Positions 9,413 to 18,127 of a stretch of 18,127 nt of DNA are shown here, piece after piece (position 1 is the first letter of the stretch; each line of letters begins with the position of its first letter). Position numbers and translations under genes: made by a program. The stretch comes from Phoronis ovalis (lineage: Eukaryota > Phoronida > Phoronidae), in assembly GCA_028565635.1 (NCBI GenBank), contig JAOXYB010009012.1, forward strand, positions 1,881-20,007, read 5' to 3'. The notes under the pieces are model-generated. The model saw only the letters and a list, made by a program, of their open reading frames with translations, was not told where the DNA came from and made no database searches.

Positions 9413-12354
9413 GTAAGACAGCACATGTTTTGTAAATCTCTGCAATTTTAAGACTATCACTTGTTTTGCTCATTTTCATGTGACAGCATTCATCTGTTTG
9501 GAAATAATTAATGCTGCACAGAGTTTCAGGGAGGAGATATATATCAGTCACCAACTTGTTAACTATCAATGTGTATTGTGGAAAACAATATGTGACTGTT
9601 AATGTTAGCATTTATATATTATTAATTTGCATACTGAATTTGTGGTTCTCATTGATAACCTAGGCAGTGTTAGAGTAATGTTCTGTTAACCATGAGGCCC
9701 CTTGTTCCGGTGTCCCCATCACCAGGCATCTCTAGAAGTGTACTGAATACTTGCATTTGTTTGAACATATGTTATATTATATCAGCACTGATGAGATCCT
9801 TGGTTAATTTTTTGTCTTTGATATTTGCACTAACTTAATTAGCCATACAGATGTCTTATCTTCTTGTCAAAGAGATTTGTATGTATTAATGTTTTACAAG
9901 GATTTATCTGAGAGATAACCAGACATTCTGAGATTTGTTAACTTTGATGCTTTGCAGGATATGTATAGTACTGCTAGCATGTAAAATACTTAGGGAAATA
10001 CTCAGGAACTAGTACATAGAATTTTCACTATTGACTTTTGTAACCATGTCAATTTTCCATGCACAATATTTACCTCCAATCTCAAGACATGTTTAGTCCC
10101 TGTGTACTTTTTTGATTCCTGTCCAATAAAAATTGCTCATCTACCAGGAATGAATTATTACCTTATATAATAGTTTATTCATCTTAGATCATATGTTACT
10201 CAAGACAGGTCCTTAACAATATCCATCTTTAAGCCAATAATTTAAACATTCTTAAAGGGTTGTTGAACATTTTCTCCACAGGTATTTACATGTTAATAGT
10301 CAGGGCCAATAACAAATGATAAATTGCACTTGAGAAAACTTAAAATTTATTTTAAAGTTATCACAGGTGACCTGTTTAGCATGGCAGAGTGGGCAGTATT
10401 ATTTCTAGTGGTGTTAGTTATCAATGAGTTGGCTATTGTATGTAATACATAGAGTGGATAAAATCCCTTTAAATATCTACAATGGGGATGTGTCAACAGT
10501 TTTCCTACCACCTCTCTGGTAATAAAACTGATTAAAATACAAAACTTAAAGGCAAAGAATGTTTTTTTATAAGATCATAATGGGATTTGTTCATGAAGAA
10601 TCAGAGTAAATGCATTTTCAATGAGATATTCTGTAAGCATTAAAGAGACTTTGGCTATTTTTATAGCATGTGCTCCCACAACTCCCCTATATTCACAGAT
10701 CAACAGGTCCATCCCCATTAACTATACTTCAATTCAAAAATTTAAAACATCTGTATTTTATGTTTTAAATTTCTTCAAAGTAACAATGTATTGTCAATTG
10801 AAGTTTCTGATATCTTTTTTTGTGTCTGTGAAATAAGCTGGATGTGTTTTTTTTCATTTGGAAAAAATGGCTTACGGCAGAATTTTTAGTTTGAAAATTT
10901 AGAAGTGTTTGTGAGGTTGGGGTCCTGGTTGTTTCATTCAGAAAGATACCTGAGCAGAAGCTATGTATAATACAGCTTATGACCCCATACTGCCTGTAGG
11001 TATGAAAAAAAATTCTTGATTTGTAACAATACAATCAACAGGAATGTTGTCAAGTTGTACATATAAGGAGTTTGAAGTTCTGACATTTGACAAACAGTTT
11101 TGAAGATATACAAGTTTGTATGTAATGGTATTAGCTGCACCACTTAAACTTAACGTCCAGGGCATAAAGTGTTTTAAACTGTGAAACAAGCAAGATTGTC
11201 CTTGTGTGAACAAGACAGAGAGCTGCCGTAATGTATTTGATACAGTGACTGTGAGAAAAGTATCCACATACTTTATTGTTCATTGAACCTTTGATGTTTG
11301 GATTGTGTTTTGTTAGGAAGTTTAAAGTTGACTTGTGACACTGGCCATTGATCTGGGCTATTTAGTTCATACAAAGGTGCATGTATTTGCTATATTTTTA
11401 TCTCACAGTTAAATGACATAGCAAGCGTTACTTAAGGCAGTTGCTTTATTCATCTCGATACTTTGGTTGATGAACAGTTTTCCAAGATGAACCTGTCACT
11501 GAGTGGGATATGTCTGATATTATAGCTGCTATGCTGATTTAACTAATACCGCAATGTTTTGAAAGCAACATCAGGGCATTTGCAAAAACTGATTTAAAGT
11601 GAAAATTGTAATATTATAGGAATCAACAGGTGAAACTGGATGGTTAAACTTTCAAGTTGTCTGTGCAATATATCAAGTATGCAATAATATAACAAGTGTA
11701 TTGTCATTATAACAATAGTATAATTGGTTAGTCATAGACTGATGACCAAAAGTCTGCACAATGACATTTTTTGTCATACTTCAGTAACTTGCACATTTAT
11801 TGAAAACTAGAGCAGTCTTTTGTGGAATATAATGGACAAAACTGGATTCAACATTTTGTTTGGTTTAAGGTTTTAAAAGTTAATTTATTTGGACCTACCA
11901 CTAACATAGGTATGGTGACATTAACACTTGCATTTGATATCCCAGCTTGCATGTATAGTTAAACTGCATGCTGAACTTGTTAAGAACCGTCTGCACATAA
12001 TCCTGGCAATTTTCAGAAGTCTACCTCATTTTTATCAGTATAGATTAAGGTTTACTGACTGAAGAAATTCATATCAGGCCTATAGATATAGTCACAATGA
12101 AGAAGTGAAAATTTTACTAGGAATTGGACTGACAAAACTTTTGTCTGCATCAATCAGTATATGTTAATTACTACCTGGTTAACTTGAGGAGTTGATGCAC
12201 TGTTTGATCATTAAGTCAACACTGACATGCTGACCTGCCTCAATTGTATAGTGACATTGATATTTGGACAATCATCCATTACTTTTTGATAAATTCTGAA
12301 CCCTCAGGGACTGACTATACATACAGTAAGCAGTATTACTATATCAAGTTAGCA
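9413..12354. other. Intron after exon C and upstream region of exon D
   Basis: No supported exon. A short ATG run at 10482-10518 ends at a GTAATA donor in phase 1 with only 12 complete codons and does not fit the set. Minus-strand frames between 10765 and 11267 overlap one another, have no splice context and look like chance. The last part (12226-12354) is open in the frame of exon D but has no ATG. Confidence 0.5.
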
Positions 12355-12450
12355 ATGTACAAGTTTGTTAAGGAGAAGAATCGCTTGTTTATCAAGTCGG
12401 ATCTTGCAAAAAATTTTGGTAGTGGAGAACCCTTTATGAAACGTGTGAAG
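12355..12450 (+). CDS. Candidate alternative first coding exon D (32 codons, basic)
   Basis: The segment runs from an ATG with G at -3 to GTGAAG|GTGAGT, a textbook donor, in phase 0. The peptide is short and basic: it starts MYKFVKEKNRLFIK, contains KNFGSGEP, and ends FMKRVK. The same frame is open upstream to the TGA at 12223-12225 but has no other ATG. A possible acceptor (ACCCTCAG, ending 12307) means the segment could instead be an internal exon starting at 12308, which would give a longer peptide with Tyr-rich residues before the Met. The phase-0 end and excellent donor match the other segments. Three CpGs in 96 bases is above the local background. This is the least certain of the five because of its length and possible upstream extension. 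No family is recognised. Confidence 0.5.
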
Positions 12451-12506
12451 GTGAGTTAATGAAATGTATGTCTAAAGAAGTGTTGCTATTTAATGCAAGT
12501 GATTAT

Positions 12507-12815
12507 CGTCATTTTCAACAGTTTCACCCAACATTGCCATTACCATCATCTTTGTCATTTCTTTTGTCATCGTCACCATCTTGTCATAACAGTTGTTATT
12601 GTCATAGCATTGTCAGTAACCTAACAGTTGTAGTTCAATTTATGACTTTATGTAGACCACTGCAATAATGAAATATTCAACATGGGAGATGGGTAAACCA
12701 TTACACACAGGTGTGGGCAGCATCCTCATCATATGTGCTGTCACCACCACTTTTTTCATCATTTTCAGTGTCTGCCGTTATCACCATAGTTACTTCTGTA
12801 ACCACCTGTGCAGGT
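12507..12815. repeat. Degenerate TCAT/TCACC-rich simple sequence
   Basis: Imperfect repetition of TCATC, TTGTCAT and TCACCA words, for example around 12540-12620 and 12720-12790. It produces Ser/His/Pro-rich translated frames that should not be taken as genes. It looks like an old microsatellite that has diverged. Confidence 0.5.
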
Positions 12816-14571
12816 ATTTCCAGCAGAGCGTTTACTGTATACATACTGTCCAATAAATTAGCACAATAATTGAATATTCTGCATGCAAGTATCGTTTGTC
12901 ATTTTTAAATTATGACCTCCGCCTTTATTTAACAATGAAGCATGGTCATTTAGGTGTTGGTTATTACATTGTAACAATAAGATATGATAACCTGTCATCA
13001 TCAAAGCATAAGCCGCTGGGTGTCAAACTTTATAAATCTGTACAAACCAAAAGAACAAAAATCTGTTTTTTCTTGGAAGAGAAAGAATCTGTTTGTAAAC
13101 CTTTAATTGGGACACGTTCTGATTATGTTGTCCAGTTATGTCCACAAGGGATCTGAAGATCATCAATCCATATTGCTTCACTTTGAAAAAATGTTAATGG
13201 CAATTGAGCTACGGAACTTGGTTAACTTATTTTTATATGTTCAAGACGGTAAGATTTCCTTCAAGGGAAAAGCAACCACATCAAATTATCAGATTTGTAG
13301 AAAAACAAGAATTTTTGACAATTTCAGTTGATAGCAACTTGGGAAAACCTTCTATAAATTGAAGGCTTTTTGGGCAAGCCAAGAAACTGGACAGCTGTGT
13401 CATCCAGGTTTTGTGATAGTTTAAATATTTCTATTCCATAGCAATGGGGTATTTAATATGTGTATTATTGTTATTTAGGATATTTGATTTGTCCTGGACC
13501 TTTTCTGTTCACAGTTTCCAATTCTGTTTACTTTATATCTTATTCTACTAAATCCAATATTTTCCTTGGTTTAATTATATTTGCAAGAATGACATATACT
13601 TTGCTTCGATGTATTTTTGCTAACAGTATGAAGTGTACATGCTAAACAGTTGCAATTTGAATAGAATTTATTTGAAGACATGGAAAGAAAAACTTCTCTG
13701 TTTAGTGTGTGTAGGAATTAGTACGCTAATGTTCTCACTAGGTGTCACTTTGGATATTAAGATTTTATTGACTTTCTGTCAATCAACAACTACAAAATAT
13801 ATACAGTAGCTTACCTGATAAGGTGACATAATTATACATAAATCACATTGTGATGTTTATAAAATAAGGCTGTTAATGATTAAGTAGGTTGCTTATTTAT
13901 ATCAGTTATGTTTGCAAAAACTTCACTTGATGAAATTTTATTTTTCTTATTAATAACTAGGTATACCGTATTTTGAGTTACATTGACCTGCTCGGGATGT
14001 ATGTTATTACAACTAATAATACAGATGTATTGTGAATGAATATGCATATTTATTATCATAAATTATGAAAATATACTCCTAGGGTTGTTTAGCTTTCCTG
14101 AATTATGATCATAATGTGGATTTTATGGTTGGTTTAATTTGAATAATACAAGTATATACTGATACTTCAAGATAATTCATATAATAGCTAAAAGCTATTC
14201 AACACAGTATAGCTGCCTGCTGTTCAATCACAATGAATACACCACCATCTAATATAACACAACCTGTTTGAGAGCAGTTTGTAGCAGAAGTGAGCACATC
14301 TGGTCATGTTTTTCATTGGATTTTTTAATTGGTTGGACTTCTGATGGTTATACCTGTGGACTATCATTCCTTAATATTTAAGGGAACTTATTCAGTGATT
14401 TTTATTTGAAGGGACTTTGCATTTTCATGCAATGTTTTTTTCCAATTAATTACAACTGTTTAAAGCACGTCATGATGCCGGTTCACTGATTTATATTGAT
14501 TTCAAACATTAGTCGATTTAGATATTAATTTTTTGTTACCAGTGAATATTGTGCAGAATGGCAATTAGATT

Positions 14572-14875
14572 GGATTAATTTACTTTAAACATATTGACCT
14601 GTTTTATAACAGCTGGGATTAAGTATGTCATTTGATACCAAATAGCAAGGCATTGGATTGGTATTTGAATTAATCCAGCTAATCCAAACACAGTGTTGAC
14701 CCCCCCAATCAGTATAATGTTTACTGTTCCATGATAAGAACTAGAGCAACCAGTTGGAAGAAAATACCTCATCACTTAAACTTATTTGACAGTTGCTGTA
14801 ACAATTTTGACACTAGATAATTTTGACCCCTTTCAAGGTTTTATTTGTGTAAACGGATTAACAAGTGACGGATTA
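14572..14875. promoter_or_regulatory. Cluster of six TAATCC/GGATTA sites
   Basis: GGATTA occurs at 14572, 14616, 14855 and 14870, and TAATCC at 14671 and 14680. TAATCC is the core bound by K50 homeodomain proteins (Otx, Pitx, Goosecoid, Bicoid). Six sites in about 300 bases compare with roughly a dozen expected across the whole window by base composition. Two of the six arise from one 15-bp duplication. The block lies 0.7-1 kb upstream of exon E, so it could be an enhancer or distal promoter for that start. Binding is inferred, not shown. Confidence 0.4.
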
Positions 14876-14882
14876 ACAAGTG
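14853..14882. repeat. Tandem duplication, 2 x 15 bp
   Basis: ACGGATTAACAAGTG occurs twice in perfect tandem (14853-14867 and 14868-14882). Each copy carries one GGATTA. The first junction gives a TGACG half-CRE and the second runs into a full TGACGTCA. Confidence 0.95.
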
Positions 14883-14888
14883 ACGTCA
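14881..14888. promoter_or_regulatory. Perfect palindromic CRE (TGACGTCA)
   Basis: The eight-base consensus cAMP response element, bound by CREB/ATF bZIP dimers, directly abuts the 15-bp duplication. A half-site TGACG lies one repeat unit upstream at 14866-14870. CpG is scarce here, so an intact CRE is less likely by chance than in average DNA. The nearest start codon is that of exon E, about 700 bases downstream. Confidence 0.5.
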
Positions 14889-15596
14889 GTTGTAAGCACT
14901 GAAAGATGAGAAATCATTAGAAACATGGAAAACTTTCATTTTTAAGGAATATCATTAAGTTACTTTATAACCAGTAAATAGGTCAACCAGAAGATACACC
15001 TTGAATACAGATCCAACAGGGAGACAGATTGTTTGAAATATCTCAAAATATTTTTTTGTTTTTGACAAAACTTGACTTGGAGGGTATCTTAAGACAAACA
15101 ACAACACCAGTTTTGTTTATTTGTGGTTTGGTGATTTAATAAGGCAGTGATATTTATACTGGAGGTTAGACTAACATGTGGAAGTGTACTTACTTGATCA
15201 TCTGTAATATTTAGTGCAGGGCTAAAGAAACTTCCTAGGCAACAGACCTGATGATTTAAACAGAAATAGCAATACTGCTAGACTTTTTGTGAGTTGGAAA
15301 CTAGTTATGGGTATTTATAATATTATGTAGCTATGATTTGTTGAACACAACCTTGGATAACTAGATAATAAGTCATTTTCAAAGCATATAATTGTTGTCA
15401 ATTAAATGGTTGGATGGAGCCCTATTGGGATTTAAATTTGTGGCAGAAGTAGATATGAAGTTTTTGAAACTGAAGAACATTTGGAATTACTTGCTTGTTG
15501 TTTGTAGAGGAAATACTTGAGAAGCTAAGGAACATACCAAAGTGGTTAATTTACAATATTGATATTTATTTTGTACTTTAATATTTTGATGTTAAA

Positions 15597-15764
15597 ATGT
15601 CAAAATTATGGGGATGTGTCTCTTGCCGCTCAAAAAAGAAAAAGAAAAAGGACAATTTACCTACAACACCACCACCAGCTGCTGATTTGTTAGAACAAAA
15701 TCAAAACTCTAAAAGAATTAAGCTCCAAACTGATGTTGCTGTCAAACCGGGAGGCTCATTGAAG
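15597..15764 (+). CDS. Candidate alternative first coding exon E (56 codons, Cys plus polybasic)
   Basis: The ATG has A at -3. An in-frame TAA at 15579-15581 lies upstream with no AG between, so this frame starts here. It is open for 56 codons to TTGAAG|GTATAG, a usable but weaker donor, in phase 0. The peptide starts MSKLWGCVSCRSKKKKKK. Cys7 and Cys10 beside Arg11 and Lys13-18 are typical of S-palmitoylation plus electrostatic membrane binding. Then come a proline patch (TTPPPAAD, 23-30), a polar stretch, KRIKLQ, and a C-terminal VKPGGSLK. The six-lysine run could also act as a nuclear or nucleolar signal, so the location is uncertain. The candidate CRE/TAATCC block lies about 0.7-1 kb upstream and may control this start. 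The phase matches the other four segments. Family unrecognised. Confidence 0.62.
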
Positions 15765-15879
15765 GTATAGCTATATAGTTATATTTAATTTTATTACCTT
15801 CAGCGACTATGCCACACATAGTATTGCTTAATGTCATGATACCTGAGCGAATTATAAATCTTCTCCTCAACTCAATGAT

Positions 15880-16110
15880 GCTATAGCTTAGTGTGTAGAC
15901 AGTGTCCCTAGACAATGTTTTGGAGGCTGTTGACGTAGCCTGGATTCTGGGGATCTTTACTTGGGTTAAAATATCAAAAGGTGATTTATATGTAAAAATG
16001 ATATTTATTACATGTTGTCATTCAACTCCCCAGTACTTCGGTACAACATTGTACTGTCAGGTGTCAATTTCAATGTGATATTCATGCTGGTCTGCACGTA
16101 AAGAATCCCT
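15880..16110. mobile_element. Possible decayed short interspersed repeat
   Basis: TAGCTTAGTGTG at about 15890 resembles a tRNA-type A box (TRGCNNAGYNGG, one mismatch). The following 200 bases are more GC-rich and less repetitive than the surroundings and include CTGCACGTAAAGAATCCC at 16094-16111. No clear B box, poly(A) tail or target-site duplication is visible. This is a weak call; it may be ordinary intron. Confidence 0.15.
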
Positions 16111-17757
16111 CATACTATGGATTTGAAATATAGTTGTATCTTCACACTCAATATTCTGTATATGGTCTGGTGAATTTAGCTTTAATCTCAAAGACTCAGC
16201 TCTCGTCTTTGCAGTCCACAGATTTATATTTTATTATAACTTGTTCTAAATGTCAGAGAAGCCCAGGCCCAGATAATTGCATAACTTGATGTATACATAA
16301 TGAACTATACTGACTGAAATTTCTAGTGGTTAACCATCCCTGAGAAGTAAATTAGTAGGTTTTGTGTATTCTAATATACCCATTACACTCAAATGTTTAG
16401 GTCCCAGTGGGAACCTATTATCCTTATTTAATCTCATGGAAGTTGTGATATATGACAGGCTAATAATGTGTAAAGCTAAGTTTAGAATATTTATATGAAG
16501 TGTATGAGAAATTACTATTTTTTAGGTACTGTTTGAAAAAGAGGTGTGAATTTAATTCTAAATTAGAAATCTAAATTACTTAATTCATTTCAACAATAGC
16601 GCGCTGGTTTTCACTGGTGCATGAGATAGAAATAACTGCAGATTGATACATATGCATCCATTGATGTATTTTGTCATTGACAGACCTAATTAAATACAGT
16701 AAAATGTTGTTTGTATGATTACCTTTGTTATGTATTATTAAAACATGATATTGCATGTGGTGTCATGACCTTAAATAAGTATTTTTCTGGTATGACTATG
16801 TAAGCAGACTTGTCGAATGTCAACATTTACCTGTGTATTTGTTTTAAGTCAGGTATGCATACTTCAAATAAAGTAAATCTCCATTCAAAAATCTGCATGT
16901 CTCGATCTAGACTGTGGAAACATCAAACATTATTCTTGTTGTTTTGATATTAAACCTTCAGCCATGAATGTGTTATTCAGTACCCGCATCCCTCTAGTGA
17001 CTGACTTTCTTTATATAAATACATCATGTGATCTTATACTGTGTCAATGCAGGTATATTATTTCACACCTTTTGATAATTTAAAAATGTACAGATAAACT
17101 GATTAAATGATGAAGCCCTGTTTTATAATGTACTTGATAAAACTCATTTTGGAAAAATTGTATTTGTGAAATAATGTGCTAATCACCAAATAGGAGTTAC
17201 TTTGATTTTTGCTATACTTTATTTTTTTGGTCTTCATCAGCAATCCCTAACCATGGGAAAGGGGTGTGTCCTATGTTAGAAGCCAAATAAACATTCAGAA
17301 CTTTGGATGAATAGAAGTGCTATATTTGCCTTTCTCCTTATGTTTTGTATTGAAAAATCTTCACTACCTCAGCTATAGGTTGTTGACTTTTTCTATTAAT
17401 CCCTTGTGTTTGAACATAAAGTAAAATGTGCTTGCTAGCAGTGTACAAACTGTATTCCAGGGTTTATTCAAAGTTTTGTGAGATATAACACAATTAAATC
17501 TAAGGTTATAAGGATGGTGACTAGAAGCTTGCATGCATGACACAAGATTGAAGTTTGTGTTTATAAAGTCACAGTCAAACTGGACTCCAATTCTTGTGTA
17601 CTACTGGACTAAAGGACCTCCAACAGTACCTGTGCTATACAAGCTTACTATTATAATCTCAGTTAACTCTGCAAGTACCTAATTGACCTTATGCTTTACT
17701 ACAGTTAGTACATTGGATGTTGGTCTTCATGAACAAGACAGATTAGGAGCTCTTGGC

Positions 17758-17775
17758 TAATCCAATAATGGATTA
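17758..17775. promoter_or_regulatory. Palindrome TAATCCA-4 bp-TGGATTA
   Basis: Seven-base perfect inverted arms around ATAA place two TAATCC cores head to head, the arrangement used by cooperative K50 homeodomain dimers. It may also be chance in AT-rich DNA. Confidence 0.3.
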
Positions 17776-18127
17776 AGTATACTTTTGTTATTTCTATCAC
17801 CTTTTAGAAAATAGCCCTCTGACATATTTTGGGAACCATGAAAGGCTAAATTATTATCTTAGTTTATCTAAGATGTTTGAAGTACTCTTAAGGAATTATT
17901 GATTTTTGATACAAAATTAAAAGGCATTTTGGAGATTAAGATATATATTTTAACAAAATTATGAATCTTTGCAATGGAATTGTTGCTATGTTTGTACATG
18001 GACACTTGGCAGATAGTTCAGAATTTTAGTAGCCTCTTTTTACAGAGCATATTTGTATGAAGGTAAAGAGTTTTGGTCAGGTGCCTGCACTGACAGTAAA
18101 TTATTGATAAATGGATACCTGATCTTG

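Larger units (their letters stand above)
12451..15596. other. Intron after exon D and upstream region of exon E
   Basis: Contains degenerate simple sequence (about 12507-12815) and a run of unrelated open frames between 12459 and 13645 that I judge to be chance. It also contains the candidate regulatory block at 14572-14888. One plus-strand frame ends at a reasonable donor (GACG|GTAAGA at 13259), but in phase 1 and with no family signature. Confidence 0.45.
15765..18127. other. Intron after exon E, continuing past the window
   Basis: No coding exon with a phase-0 acceptor is seen, so the shared body of the gene should lie beyond 18127. The stretch 15880-16110 looks like a possible decayed interspersed repeat. 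A palindrome of TAATCCA arms lies at 17758-17775. CTCTTTTTACAG at 18034-18045 is a good acceptor followed 17 bases later by GTAAAG. Read in phase 0 this micro-segment hits TGA, so it is not the common coding exon. Confidence 0.5.

Noticed and set aside
10482-10518. MGMCQQFSYHLS segment before GTAATA, looks like a lipid-anchor start
   Set aside because: Ends in phase 1, weak donor, 12 codons; does not fit the array.
10765-11267. Three overlapping minus-strand open frames
   Set aside because: Mutually overlapping in different frames, no splice context or recognisable protein.
12896-13331. Two overlapping plus-strand frames (86 and 74 codons), one passing a GTAAGA donor at 13259
   Set aside because: The donor would be phase 1, composition matches translated AT-rich intron, and there is no domain signature. 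Could be a broken relic, but nothing supports it.
14571-14677. 10-bp inverted repeat (TGGATTAATT / AATTAATCCA) as a MITE
   Set aside because: The arms are short, no target-site duplication is visible, and the arms are explained by the TAATCC sites.
16817-16852. MSTFTCVFVLSQ ending CAG|GTATGC in phase 0
   Set aside because: Twelve codons only; the upstream T-rich run looks more like a cryptic acceptor than coding sequence.
18046-18062. 17-base micro-segment between a good acceptor and GTAAAG
   Set aside because: In phase 0 it reads into TGA, and 17 bases is not a multiple of three.

Overview
The window reads as animal nuclear DNA, probably from an invertebrate. It is AT-rich, CpG-poor and almost entirely non-coding. 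The coding pieces are short, start with an ATG and end at GT splice donors. No bacterial gene order, rRNA, tRNA, CRISPR or intact transposon was seen. I could not place the phylum.

The coding content is five plus-strand open segments: 3221-3352 (44 codons), 5947-7470 (508 codons), 9299-9412 (38 codons), 12355-12450 (32 codons) and 15597-15764 (56 codons). Each starts at an ATG with a purine at -3, has an in-frame stop upstream, and ends exactly between codons (phase 0) at a plausible GT donor. The five peptides do not resemble one another, and I see no convincing coding acceptor in front of most of them. The simplest reading is one large gene with five alternative first exons. Each would have its own promoter and splice to a shared phase-0 acceptor downstream of base 18127. 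The body of the protein is outside the window, so the family cannot be named. Plectin/spectraplakin and PDE4/dunce genes have this kind of layout, but no residue match supports either.

Layout: 1-3220 is 5' flank; then first exon A (NLS-like RKRK). The single long exon B encodes a Ser-rich, probably disordered protein segment with three CWxC-x6-C motifs and five hydrophobic-TPP motifs. First exon C begins MGNHPS, a myristoylation-type start. First exon D is a short basic peptide. First exon E has Cys residues next to six lysines. Starts are 2.7-3.4 kb apart. If the model holds, promoter choice would change where the shared protein body goes: nucleus, membrane, or a Cys/phospho-site scaffold.

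The most notable non-coding block is 14572-14888, about 0.7-1 kb upstream of exon E. It has six TAATCC/GGATTA sites (the core bound by Otx/Pitx/Bicoid-type homeodomains), a duplicated 15-mer and a perfect TGACGTCA CRE. It is a candidate enhancer or distal promoter. Other non-coding sequence holds short tandem duplications and degenerate simple sequence. Minus-strand open frames look like chance or antisense shadows.
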